Source of the DNA: Oceanobacillus alkalisoli
Lineage (GTDB): Bacteria; Bacillota; Bacilli; Bacillales; Amphibacillaceae
Reading direction: 5' to 3'
NCBI RefSeq assembly: GCF_021556485.1
Contig: NZ_JAKGBW010000002.1
Location: 62,001-126,000, forward strand
DNA: 64,000 nt
In this document: positions 18,570 through 26,621 of the stretch, piece after piece
Position numbering within the stretch: position 1 is the first letter of the stretch
Layout: each line of letters opens with the position of its first letter
The notes under the pieces: model-generated
Told to the model about the DNA's origin: nothing
Databases searched by the model: none
What the model saw: the letters and a program-made list of their open reading frames with translations, nothing else
Translations under genes and position numbers: made by a program

Positions 18570-19463
18570 TTACCCCTCTGCGCCTTCAGACTCTTCAGGT
18601 TCTTCGGGCTCTACAGGCTCAAACATATCTTCAAATTCACTAATTTTCACGTTAACATCTGCTTCTTGAAGCAGACTGTCGATTTTCGTAGCTGCTTGGG
18701 ACATGTCCATTTTCGCAATCTGCAGTTCTCGACGAATATCTTCTTTAACATCCTCGAGTTCTTCAACATCTTCCACGTCACGAATATCATTTACTTTAAT
18801 AATATGGAATCCATATTCTGATTGAACAGGCTCACTAATTTCGTCAACTTCCATGTTAAAAACAGCGTCTTCAAATTCAGGAACCATGCTGCCAGCAGAG
18901 AAATAGCCAAGATTACCTTCATCTTGAGCGGATCCATCCGTTGAGTACTCCGCGGCCAACTCCCCAAAGTCCTCACCATCGTCAAGCTTTTCTTTCACTT
19001 CATTCGCTGTTTCTTCGTCTGCTACAAGGATATGCTGGGCATCAATTTCAATTTTTGAGCGGTCATAGTGCTGTTCAATTTCTTCATCCGTAACTTCAAT
19101 ATCCTCTGCTAAGGCTTGTTCTTGCAGGAGACTCAGATAAAGGACGTCAGCATAATCTTCTTCACTCTGGAAGCCGCTCTGCTGCAGAACCATATCAAAG
19201 TTCTCGCCAAATTGCTCTTTGGCGGTTTCAATTTCTTCTTCAATCATCTCATCTGAAACTTCGTATTTATCCTCTAAGACCTTAACGGTAACTAATTCTC
19301 TTAATACTTCTTCCCCGTATCGATCTTTCAATTCCTCATAAAAATCTTCTTTCGTTATGTCCCCTGCACTTGTTTCCACTACTGCTTCCGAATCATCCCC
19401 ACTGCAGGCTGATAAAGTAAGGACTCCAGCAGTCACTAGTGCAACTATGGCAAATTTCTTCAT
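18570..19463 (-). CDS. prsA: Foldase lipoprotein PrsA (peptidyl-prolyl isomerase)
   Basis: 297 residues from ATG 19463 (AGGAG eight bases upstream; the GTG in the RBS is not used). A lipoprotein signal peptide with lipobox LSAC places the acylated Cys at residue 20, so the protein is anchored outside the membrane. A parvulin-type PpiC domain spans about 135-230 (AQHILVADEE, GNLGYFSAGSMVPEFE, YGFHIIKV). PrsA folds secreted proteins after Sec export and is essential in B. subtilis. The tail is extremely acidic (EPEEPEESEGAEG), typical of halotolerant relatives. MITE copy A3 sits 35 bp upstream of the start. Confidence 0.95.
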   Translation of the reverse strand: MKKFAIVALVTAGVLTLSACSGDDSEAVVETSAGDITKEDFYEELKDRYGEEVLRELVTVKVLEDKYEVSDEMIEEEIETAKEQFGENFDMVLQQSGFQSEEDYADVLYLSLLQEQALAEDIEVTDEEIEQHYDRSKIEIDAQHILVADEETANEVKEKLDDGEDFGELAAEYSTDGSAQDEGNLGYFSAGSMVPEFEDAVFNMEVDEISEPVQSEYGFHIIKVNDIRDVEDVEELEDVKEDIRRELQIAKMDMSQAATKIDSLLQEADVNVKISEFEDMFEPVEPEEPEESEGAEG

Positions 19464-19498
19464 ATTGAACACTCCTAATCATTATGTCTTTGCAATTT

Positions 19499-19614
19499 AA
19501 TGAATTTCATAATACGTATTTAATGCATCACCATCACCATATGTAGTTGAGTTGGTTCGTTCCCAACTACATATGGTGATGGGAAAGCCGACTTTGGTAA
19601 TTATGAAATTCATT
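19499..19614. mobile_element. Repeat A, copy A3: 116-bp MITE-like palindrome
   Basis: Same 15-bp ends and internal hairpin as A1. CAATT occurs directly outside both ends (offset by one T on the left), consistent with a 4-5-bp target duplication. It lies 35 bp upstream of the prsA start, within the expected leader or promoter region. Confidence 0.9.
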
Positions 19615-19691
19615 CAATTAATCACATGTTTAAATATATCATATATTATGATGAAAGAAATAGTAAAACAGCGAATACCTCATAAATACCT

Positions 19692-19877
19692 TTAAACTGC
19701 CACATTTAGAATCCGAAGATAAGAACATACGAGCATGGTGACCATAATCATGTTGATTACTTTATATACCCGCTTTGATTTCAATTCGTTCAATTCCATC
19801 TTTCGGCAGAAGTTATACGTCATTGTATTGAAAATTAACAAAACGATAAAAGCAAAAAAGAGATAAAAAATAAACAA
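19692..19877 (-). CDS. Hypothetical small membrane protein
   Basis: 61 residues from a TTG start with AGGGGGG six bases upstream. Two hydrophobic segments (about 3-19 and 43-58) flank a basic middle, KMELNELKSKRVYK, so it looks like a two-pass membrane peptide. I recognise no family. The Shine-Dalgarno site and sensible composition argue for a real gene. It lies between prsA and yhaI and is divergent from yhaI. Confidence 0.5.
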   Translation of the reverse strand: MFIFYLFFAFIVLLIFNTMTYNFCRKMELNELKSKRVYKVINMIMVTMLVCSYLRILNVAV

Positions 19878-20070
19878 TCAAAGCCCCCCTGTATCTTTCC
19901 AAAATCTATATCCTCTACTGTACCAAATAATCGAATAGCTGAACAGTCTCAAGCGAAGTCGTAAGTAAAGAATGAATGTATTCATTCTTCTATCCAGAGA
20001 AATTGTATGATATGATTTACATACTCAGCTAATTTAAGATAGGTGTGTAGCGTCAGGAGGTGGAGTGGAA

Positions 20071-20403
20071 ATGAAGGATGACAGCGGGACGATAACTTCT
20101 TTTCAAATTCAATTACTTTCACGAATTATTGATATGAATGAATATCCTTTTATAAAATTGGTGATTGAACATAATATAAGCGAAGAAGAGTATGATGAAT
20201 TATTTTCCCTTCTGAAGCTCCAGCAGGCTGTGTATGAGGAACAGAAAGAAGAAGGTTTATTAGATTTCAGTTCGCTCCTCATGGAATTTGCCGGGTTATT
20301 AAATGAAAAACTGGACCCAACAACGACGATTCACGCCCTCCGCCGAGAAAGATATTTTCCGGAACTAATGGATGAATACATAAAAATCTTAAAAGAATCA
20401 TAA
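20071..20403 (+). CDS. yhaI: YhaI-like DUF1878 protein
   Basis: 110 residues (112 if the GTG at 20065 is used; AGGAGG at 20055-20060 fits the ATG at 20071 slightly better). The central FAGLLNEKLDPTTTIHAL is very close to FAGQLNEKLDVHETIFAL of B. subtilis YhaI, and the short acidic helical protein matches DUF1878. Function unknown. In B. subtilis scoC (hpr) lies between yhaI and yhaH; here that place holds only repeat C1. Confidence 0.82.
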   Translation: MKDDSGTITSFQIQLLSRIIDMNEYPFIKLVIEHNISEEEYDELFSLLKLQQAVYEEQKEEGLLDFSSLLMEFAGLLNEKLDPTTTIHALRRERYFPELMDEYIKILKES

Positions 20404-20444
20404 AAAAACAGGACGCCGTTTATAGCTCGCGCGACCTGTTTTTA
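20404..20444 (+). terminator. Terminator after yhaI
   Basis: AAAAACAGG (20404-20412) pairs with CCTGTTTTT (20435-20443), with a GC-rich inner stem. Confidence 0.7.
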
Positions 20445-20447
20445 TCA

Positions 20448-20599
20448 TGCATGAACGGTCTGTAACACCCTCACCTTTACATGAGGGAAGCCCAACATGT
20501 AAGGGAGGGGGATAAACAGTCCGTAAACCCTTGATTCTGTTCAACTAACATTCAGTGAGGGAGGTAAGGCTCCCCTCCCTGAATGAAGTTTCGCTTTAT
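20448..20599 (+). repeat. Repeat C, copy C1: ~150-bp structured element
   Basis: The 5' domain contains CCTTTACATG / CATGTAAGG pairing. A linker (CAGTCCGTAAACCC) leads to a 3' hairpin, ATTCAGTGAGGG...CCCTGAAT, and the element ends GAAGTTTCGCTTTAT. The final T is the first base of the yhaH stop codon on the other strand. Copy C3 is its closest relative. Confidence 0.75.
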
Positions 20600-20934
20600 T
20601 AAATACTTTTCACTTTATCTTCAAGGTCTTTTAAGCTTGCTTCGATTTGTTCGAGATAATGGTAAATTCCCTCTTGGTGAGGTTCGACGGTTTCTTTCCA
20701 CTCTTCCACCGATTTTTTCATTTCATCTGTTAATTCTTTTACAATTACAACTCCTTCTTTAGAAGTTTCACGAAGTTGACTTTTTAAATTATTGATCAGA
20801 TTCAACATATCAATGAACTGATCTTTCAGGCGGTTCCTGACATCACGACCTGATTCAGGAGTACTGAGTAATGCTGCTGAGGCGCCAATTGCGCCACCAA
20901 CAAGGATTCCAAGAACTATTGATTTACTTGACAT
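20599..20934 (-). CDS. yhaH: YtxH-domain protein YhaH
   Basis: 111 residues. One glycine-rich TM helix at the N-terminus (VLGILVGGAIGASAALL, about 7-23), then LSTPESGRDVR, the YtxH-family motif, and an amphipathic helical tail. YhaH/YtxH proteins are general-stress or surface-associated proteins of unknown function. AGAAGGGAG serves as RBS. The stop codon abuts repeat C1. Confidence 0.83.
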   Translation of the reverse strand: MSSKSIVLGILVGGAIGASAALLSTPESGRDVRNRLKDQFIDMLNLINNLKSQLRETSKEGVVIVKELTDEMKKSVEEWKETVEPHQEGIYHYLEQIEASLKDLEDKVKSI

Positions 20935-21052
20935 AACAGATCTGCTCCCTTCTGCTTATACTGCTATTTTTCACTATTCCCAGATAAACGAAACATGGAA
21001 ATAAGTTTTCTACTTCCATTATAACAGATTTAATACCAGGTGCTAATTCTTT

Positions 21053-21087
21053 CTATAAAAAAATCCTCTAATCGAAATTAGAGGATG
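21053..21087 (-). terminator. Terminator of trpP
   Basis: ATCCTCTAAT (21063-21072) pairs with ATTAGAGGAT (21077-21086). On the minus strand the stem is followed by seven Ts. Confidence 0.88.
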
Positions 21088-21092
21088 TCTGC

Positions 21093-21614
21093 TTATGATA
21101 CAGATACAGGATTGGTCCGTCTGAAGATACCTTGCACAATCGGATAAACAACTACCATAATTACGGTATTCACTGCCATTGCAGGAAGAACAACAAACAG
21201 GAAGAGGGAAATTAATCCGCCTTCTGGAATACCTGCGATTAAAGAAATGACTGTAACGAAAATTGAACCACTGATCAATGTTCCAATTCCTGCAAGTGCA
21301 GGTGCTGTAATGTTCTCGTTTAACCGACCCTTTAATGCAAGGAAAATCGCAAGAACGATAAATGCAGTGATTGGTTTATCGATGACGTTCGCAATTTGAC
21401 CGCCAGGTGCTCCGGTTGTTAGTGCTGACATGATCCCTGTTGCTAAAGAAAGCACAAGGACGTATTTCGGTTTCGGGAATAAGAAAATCCCGAGAAACAT
21501 CATGGACAGCAGCATATCCGGCTTCACTCCGAAAAACAGCGGTGGAATAATTGCGTGTAATACCGCTCCGATACCTACAAGCAACGACAATATAACTAAA
21601 ATTTTAACTTTCAT
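21093..21614 (-). CDS. trpP: Tryptophan transporter TrpP
   Basis: 173 residues with five or six TM helices. HAIIPPLFFGVKPDMLLSMMF and TTGAPGGQIANVIDKP match the TrpP (YhaG) family, the main tryptophan uptake protein of Bacillus. The leader carries six NAG triplets spaced 2-3 nt that overlap the ribosome site, the arrangement by which tryptophan-bound TRAP blocks trpP translation (see separate feature). It has its own terminator. B. subtilis has serC between trpP and hit; it is absent here. Confidence 0.92.
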   Translation of the reverse strand: MKVKILVILSLLVGIGAVLHAIIPPLFFGVKPDMLLSMMFLGIFLFPKPKYVLVLSLATGIMSALTTGAPGGQIANVIDKPITAFIVLAIFLALKGRLNENITAPALAGIGTLISGSIFVTVISLIAGIPEGGLISLFLFVVLPAMAVNTVIMVVVYPIVQGIFRRTNPVSVS

Positions 21615-21615
21615 T

Positions 21616-21644
21616 CTAAATCTCTCCTATTCTCTTCTCATCTA
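21616..21644 (-). promoter_or_regulatory. Probable TRAP-binding site over the trpP ribosome-binding site
   Basis: Reading 5'-3' on the minus strand, triplets UAG, GAG, GAG, UAG, GAG, UAG are separated by 2, 2, 2, 2 and 3 bases; the last ends two bases before the AUG. The fourth and fifth overlap the Shine-Dalgarno GGAG. TRAP binds (G/U)AG repeats spaced 2-3 nt, and in B. subtilis such a site represses trpP translation. Confidence 0.75.
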
Positions 21645-21755
21645 AAGTTTCCAACTGTACACTCGTTGTCAGTTGCGAAACATTACCCCTATTATACCAG
21701 AATTACGCGGAAATGGACAGAGGAAGTTTTTATACAATTCCGTTATTATTTTATC

Positions 21756-21903
21756 CCGGTGTAGCCGTCCGTAAAACTCCCACTTCAAACCTCCAGGTCA
21801 TGTCGGAAAAGTTTAGGTGGAGATAACGAGCGGTTTTCACCCCGATTCTTTCAACTAACACTCAGTGGGGAAAGAGAGCTCTCACTGAATAGTTTCACTT
21901 TAT
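21756..21903 (+). repeat. Repeat C, copy C2: ~150-bp structured element
   Basis: It has the second subtype of 5' domain (CGTCCGTAAAACTCCCAC ... GGTGGAGATAACGAGCGG, complementary arms) and the shared 3' hairpin CTCAGTGGGG...CTCACTGA, ending TTTCACTTTAT. Its last 9 bases form the stop codon and final two codons of hit on the other strand. Confidence 0.75.
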
Positions 21904-22323
21904 GTTCCCGCTTATTTCGCCCGCGATTTGTTGTAAGTCCTCGCTTGTATATTGATCATCATGAACCGTCCATCCTAGATCATATCCATCGCCTTCACCA
22001 TAACGGGGAATGAGATGGAGATGTAAATGGAATACCGATTGTTCTGCAGCAGCTTCGTTGTTATTTAGCACGTTCATTCCTTTTGGCTTATATGCTTCTT
22101 TAATCGCATTAGCAATTTTAGGAATGCGCTCAAATAACTCTCTTGCTACCTCTGGTGTGGTTTCATAAATGTTTTTCGTGTGTGTCTTGGGAATAACCAA
22201 TGTATGTCCCTTCGTTACTTGGCTAATATCTAAAAACGCATAGACATGCTCATCCTCATATACCTTTGCAGAAGGGATCTCACCTTCAATAATTTTACAG
22301 AAAATACAATCCGCATGACTCAT
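21895..22323 (-). CDS. hit: HIT-family nucleotide-binding protein Hit
   Basis: 142 residues from ATG 22323 (AGGAG upstream). The histidine triad HLHLHL lies near residues 98-103, with CIFCKIIEGEIPSAK at the N-terminus as in Hit/HinT proteins, which hydrolyse AMP-lysine or related nucleotide conjugates in the cytosol. It is divergent from ecsA as in B. subtilis, though a B element now separates the two. The last residues are supplied by the end of repeat C2. Confidence 0.92.
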   Translation of the reverse strand: MSHADCIFCKIIEGEIPSAKVYEDEHVYAFLDISQVTKGHTLVIPKTHTKNIYETTPEVARELFERIPKIANAIKEAYKPKGMNVLNNNEAAAEQSVFHLHLHLIPRYGEGDGYDLGWTVHDDQYTSEDLQQIAGEISGNIK

Positions 22324-22783
22324 AAAACCTTCACTCCTTCTATGTATTCGTACATCCATTGTACCTGCTAAGGCGTGAAAATTCAAAAATTAAAAGCAGC
22401 TTTTATGTCAAAAAAATAAACAGGACTGGTCCAAGGGGGAGAACCAGCCTGCTTTAAGAAGACAGCGAGATACAACATGCAGCAGCTTACTAGTGGGGAA
22501 GGTAAACGAAACTGGAGTGAAAATAGCTCGTTCACACAAATCATTTCTTAAAAATTAACAGGATTAATTTTTAAGGAAAGAGTAAGGATTTAAAAAGCGT
22601 TTCTGCAAGTCATCGTTATTTGTGCGTAACACAGAACCAGGCATTTTTAACACCTCACTTGTGATACATTCAAATTACTTTCTGTATCTTGCTGTCTTCG
22701 GTTTTTATTTTGTTCCGTTTCCTGATTCTTATTCATCCAAACGAAAAAACCTCATCTTTTTTCACAGCCACAAGCAGAGATTG
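22324..22783. other. 460-bp gene-free stretch between hit and repeat B2
   Basis: It contains a possible hairpin near 22426-22456 (CAGGACTGGT / ACCAGCCTG, one mismatch) and an AT palindrome near 22552-22577 (TTAAAAATTAA / TTAATTTTTAA). No open frame with an RBS is convincing. The hit promoter must lie near 22330-22380. Confidence 0.5.
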
Positions 22784-23291
22784 CTCTCATACAGCGTAAG
22801 TAATTTGCTCATTCTCTTGAAATGCTCTCTAATCACCGTTCAGTTGCCCGGTGGACGGATGAGCATCCTTAGGCACTGCTAGAGCTTCTCGGGCTGAGCA
22901 CTAAGGGGTCTCCAGGCTCGTGCTGTTCCCGCAGGAGTCACCGTCCACCGGGAAACTGAACTGGTGGGAATTATTAATATTAATAGCATTATTCCAGTGC
23001 CATGCCGTGATAAAATTATATCTTTGAAATAATAAACTGTGATCTCAATATGACCTTTCCTGGTAGCAGTCCAGACACCTCGAGACTCCTGCGGGAGGCC
23101 GGCTGAAAACGGTCACGTCCTGTGACCAACACCGGCATTAGAACTTCCTGTTCGGAGGTAGGCCTGGCGAGACCCCGCAGCGCGTTAGCGCGAGGAGGCT
23201 TGCCGGCCGCTCAGCAGGTGCGGGAGGTGTCTGGACTGCAGACCCTCCAGTAGAAAGTTTCAGGGTCAGGCACACTTACGCTGTATGAAAG
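22784..23291 (+). repeat. Repeat B, copy B2: composite double-hairpin element
   Basis: 508 bp in the same orientation as B1. The left end has decayed by one base (CTCTCATACAGCGTAAG); the right end is intact. H1 carries the GAGCACTAAGGGGTCT variant of its inner part. H2 contains an extra ~63-bp module with small hairpins GGTCACGTCCTGTGACC and GAACTTCCTGTTC that B1 lacks. It separates hit from ecsA. Confidence 0.9.
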
Positions 23292-23383
23292 TGTGAGATA
23301 AATGGAGGAGGGGCGCGGTATATTTTGGCAAGCGATTGTAAAGATGATAAAATTAATTGAAAGTATGAAGGAGGTTGACTCAC

Positions 23384-24130
23384 GTGGATTCTTTATTACA
23401 TATTGAAAATGTACATGGCGGATATACTCATAAAAACGTTTTACACGGGATTTCCTTTGACGTGTATCCAAATGAAATCGTTGGATTAATCGGACTCAAT
23501 GGAGCGGGAAAAAGTACAGCTATTAAACATATAATCGGTCTTATGCAACCGAAAAAAGGAAAGATTGTTGTAAATGGAAAGACGTTTCAGGAAAATTCGA
23601 CAACTTACCGTGGCCAAATGGCATACATCCCAGAGATGCCGATTCTTTATGATGAATTAACGTTATATGAGCATTTGCGACTTACAGCGATGACTTACGA
23701 TATACCGGAAGATGTATTTGAAAAAAGATTGGATCCGTTGCTGAAGGAGTTCCGCATGGAAAAAAAACTAAACTGGTTCCCCGTTCATTTTTCAAAAGGG
23801 ATGCGGCAAAAAGTAATGATCATGTGTGCTTTTTTAATTGAGCCACCCCTATATATTGTGGATGAGCCGTTTGTCGGTCTAGACCCGCTTGGGATCTCCT
23901 CCTATTTACAGTTAATGGAAGATATGAAAGAAAAAGGTTCCGGCGTGTTGATGTCGACACATATTCTTGCTACGGCCGAAAGATATTGCGATCGTTTCAT
24001 CATTATCCATGAAGGCGAAATCAGGGCATATGGCACGTTGGAGGACTTGCGTCAAAGTTTCGGAATGCCCGGAGCAACATTAGATGATTTATATTTACGT
24101 TTAACGAAGGAAGAGGATAGCGATGTTTGA
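23384..24130 (+). CDS. ecsA: ABC transporter ATPase EcsA
   Basis: 248 residues from GTG 23384, nine bases behind AAGGAGG; an upstream TTG touches the RBS and is rejected. Walker A GLNGAGKS (37-44), signature FSKGMRQKVM, Walker B LYIVDEPF and MSTHILATAERYCD match EcsA. EcsAB is needed for normal secretion, site-2 protease (RasP) function, sporulation and competence in B. subtilis. It overlaps ecsB by 8 nt. Confidence 0.94.
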   Translation: MDSLLHIENVHGGYTHKNVLHGISFDVYPNEIVGLIGLNGAGKSTAIKHIIGLMQPKKGKIVVNGKTFQENSTTYRGQMAYIPEMPILYDELTLYEHLRLTAMTYDIPEDVFEKRLDPLLKEFRMEKKLNWFPVHFSKGMRQKVMIMCAFLIEPPLYIVDEPFVGLDPLGISSYLQLMEDMKEKGSGVLMSTHILATAERYCDRFIIIHEGEIRAYGTLEDLRQSFGMPGATLDDLYLRLTKEEDSDV

Positions 24131-25337
24131 TTCTCATGCCTTTTATAAAAAACGGCTAGCTTCTCATATGAAAGAATTAGGGCGTTATACGCGTTATATT
24201 TTTAACGGGCATATTGCCTTTGCATTATTCTTCTTCATTGCTGCGGTTGCTTATTATTATCAAGCGTGGCTTGCTCAGCTCCCGGAGAATTTCCCGACTG
24301 CTGCTATCATCGGTATAGCATTTGGGCTTGTTGTAAGTTACAGTCCGGTCCGAACCTTACTGCAGGATCCGGACCTTGTTTTCTTGCTTCCCGCAGAAGA
24401 GAAGATGAAGCCGTATTTCCGAAATTCAATCATTTATAGCTTCGTCATTCAACTCTATTTAATCCTGCTTGTTGCAGCGGCATTAGGTCCGTTGTATACG
24501 GCAAGTTATCCAGGAAGGGAAGGGAATGCTTACTTACTTACCATCGTTGTTCTGCTTATTTTTAAAGTGGCTAACCTCCTTGCGAACTGGTGGATGTACC
24601 GGACTAGGGACAGCAATCACCGCCGCTTGGAATTATTGGTGCGCACCGTGATGAATATTCTTGTCTTTTATTTTCTGATTGCAGGTGAAATGCTTGGTGC
24701 CTGTATCGTGACCATTCTTTTTGCAGCACTTTTCCTTTACAATTATTTCTTAGCGGCAAGACAAGCGGGATTAGTTTGGGACTTATTGCTGGAAAAGGAT
24801 CAGAACCGTATGCAGGCGTTTTACCGGATTGCGAACATGTTCAGTGATGTTCCGCATATTAAATCAAGTGTAAGGAAGCGGCAATGGCTCGTATCGCTCG
24901 TCACAAAAAACATTCCTTTTGAAAAACGGCATACCTTTGATTATTTGTATCGGATTACATTTGTGCGAAGCGGGGATTATGTTGGAATGTACGTCCGGTT
25001 AATTATTATTGGCGGATTGTTCATTTACCTTATCCCAAATATTTGGGTGAAGCTGTTATTCGTTATACTGTTTCTTTATATGAGCAGCTTCCAGATGATG
25101 ACCCTCTATCAGCATCACAGGACGATTATGTGGCTTGATATTTATCCGGTTGAAAAAACGGACAGGCAGCACTCACTTGTGAAATTAATTTTTCAGCTTA
25201 CGATCTTCCAAACGATTCTTTTCGCTTGTATTTTTATACTGATGCAGGAATACACGGGTTTTCTCTTCGCAATTGTTGCAGGAATAGTTTTCACCTACGT
25301 ATTCGTTAACGGCTATGTCAGAAGAAAGTTAACTTAG
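24123..25337 (+). CDS. ecsB: ABC transporter membrane protein EcsB
   Basis: 404 residues with about nine TM segments in paired clusters. The N-terminal cytosolic stretch, LLQDPDLVFLLPAEEKMKPYF after TM2 and MWLDIYPVEKTDRQ near residue 340 are characteristic of EcsB. It is the membrane half of EcsAB. The third gene of the B. subtilis operon, ecsC, is missing; a PAP2 phosphatase gene follows 14 bp downstream. Confidence 0.92.
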   Translation: MFDSHAFYKKRLASHMKELGRYTRYIFNGHIAFALFFFIAAVAYYYQAWLAQLPENFPTAAIIGIAFGLVVSYSPVRTLLQDPDLVFLLPAEEKMKPYFRNSIIYSFVIQLYLILLVAAALGPLYTASYPGREGNAYLLTIVVLLIFKVANLLANWWMYRTRDSNHRRLELLVRTVMNILVFYFLIAGEMLGACIVTILFAALFLYNYFLAARQAGLVWDLLLEKDQNRMQAFYRIANMFSDVPHIKSSVRKRQWLVSLVTKNIPFEKRHTFDYLYRITFVRSGDYVGMYVRLIIIGGLFIYLIPNIWVKLLFVILFLYMSSFQMMTLYQHHRTIMWLDIYPVEKTDRQHSLVKLIFQLTIFQTILFACIFILMQEYTGFLFAIVAGIVFTYVFVNGYVRRKLT

Positions 25338-25351
25338 ATTGGGGATTGCTG

Positions 25352-26011
25352 ATGAGAGCTAGAAAGAATATTTTGCTGCTTATCTTTATTGTTTTAATAA
25401 TTATTACAGGCATTTGGGTGTTACAACTTCTAGAAGGGAATATGCCTTATGTTGACCAAGCTACAAGAAGATTTGCAGATTTGCTTGGACAATCCTTTCT
25501 TTTGGAGCCGTTTCAGTTCATAACACACCTCGGCTCCAGCTTCTTTTTGTATCCATTTGTCGCTGTTGTTACGATTTTTTTATTTATTTGGTTCAAGCAC
25601 TGGCTGCCAGCGGTCTTCTTCGGTGGCGGGATTTATCTAAGCCACAAGATAAACCATGGAATCAAGCTCTTGATTACGAGAGAGCGACCGAGTATTTCCG
25701 TAAGCCTGAATGCGGAAGGGTATAGTTTCCCGTCCGGACATTCGATGATATCTCTTGTTTGCTACGGGTTACTTGCCTATTTCATTACTCGAAAATTAAA
25801 ATCAAAAAGGTTAATTTCAATGGTGCAAATCGGTTTTGCGGTTCTGATATTTCTCATTGGAATCAGCAGATACATTATTAATGTTCATTATTTAACTGAT
25901 GTATTAGCCGGTTTCTTTTTTGGATACTTGCTGCTTATCGGTTTGATTTTCCTATACGAAAAGTTGATGAAAAAAATTTCTTCTTCTAAAAACGGAGAGA
26001 TAAGCAATTAG
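25352..26011 (+). CDS. PAP2-family membrane phosphatase
   Basis: 219 residues from ATG 25352, with GGGG upstream. It has six TM helices and all three PAP2 motifs: KLLITRERP (K-x6-RP), PSGHS and SRYIINVHYLTD (SR-x5-H-x3-D). It acts at the outer membrane face, probably on undecaprenyl or other lipid pyrophosphates (family inference). Its position behind ecsAB suggests co-transcription. UppP, an unrelated undecaprenyl-PP phosphatase, is encoded at 57.8 kb. Confidence 0.85.
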   Translation: MRARKNILLLIFIVLIIITGIWVLQLLEGNMPYVDQATRRFADLLGQSFLLEPFQFITHLGSSFFLYPFVAVVTIFLFIWFKHWLPAVFFGGGIYLSHKINHGIKLLITRERPSISVSLNAEGYSFPSGHSMISLVCYGLLAYFITRKLKSKRLISMVQIGFAVLIFLIGISRYIINVHYLTDVLAGFFFGYLLLIGLIFLYEKLMKKISSSKNGEISN

Positions 26012-26181
26012 GTCAGTTCACAGATAAAAAGGCGGCAGAACGTAGACTTTGCCATCTATTTCTATGTGGATCCGTTGCATTAACTTTACGAAATAGTCAT
26101 AAACTTCAAGACTTAGAAATTGTATTTTCATTTTTTCATTCGTATAATGAAAAAGGAAAAGAAACAGAGAGGACCCAAATT

Positions 26182-26616
26182 ATGCAAACATTGTCGAAAA
26201 AAGCAGAGAACCTTTTGCTGATCATTTGGGTACAAGCTTTTGTAGCTACTACTGGGAGTCTATTCTACTCGGAAGTGATGGGATATATTCCTTGTGAGCT
26301 ATGCTGGTATCAGCGGATTTTAATGTACCCGTTAGTCATCATTTATGGACTGGCACTCTGGAAGAAAGATGTAAAAATGACATTGGCAGGATTGATATTA
26401 AGCGGGATCGGGATGTTTGTCTCCACATATCATTATTTACTGCAAAAAGTTCCAGCTCTTCATGAAGTTGGTGGATCATGTAGTGGTGCTGTACCATGTA
26501 ATGCAATTTACGTAAATTATTTAGGTTTTATTACGATTCCATTCATGGCTGGTGTAGCTTTCATTGTGATCTTTGTATTACATCTGCTTTTGGTTAAAGA
26601 AATGAGGAGGAATTAA
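26182..26616 (+). CDS. bdbC: Disulfide bond formation protein BdbC (DsbB-like)
   Basis: 144 residues and four TM helices. The quinone-linked redox Cys pair is CELC (C38, C41) and the second loop pair is C100 and C106 (GGSCSGAVPC), the DsbB/BdbC arrangement. It reoxidises an extracytoplasmic thiol oxidase and passes electrons to quinone. It is followed 5 bp later by a membrane-anchored thioredoxin-like gene, presumably its partner. Confidence 0.92.
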   Translation: MQTLSKKAENLLLIIWVQAFVATTGSLFYSEVMGYIPCELCWYQRILMYPLVIIYGLALWKKDVKMTLAGLILSGIGMFVSTYHYLLQKVPALHEVGGSCSGAVPCNAIYVNYLGFITIPFMAGVAFIVIFVLHLLLVKEMRRN

Positions 26617-26621
26617 TTCGA

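Noticed and set aside
22387-22783. Riboswitch or T-box leader upstream of ecsA
   Set aside because: No T-box motif or recognisable aptamer was seen, and repeat B2 lies between this stretch and ecsA.
22622-23471. Frames of 86 codons in and around repeat B2
   Set aside because: Both read through repeat palindromes; one overlaps the ecsA start on the opposite strand.
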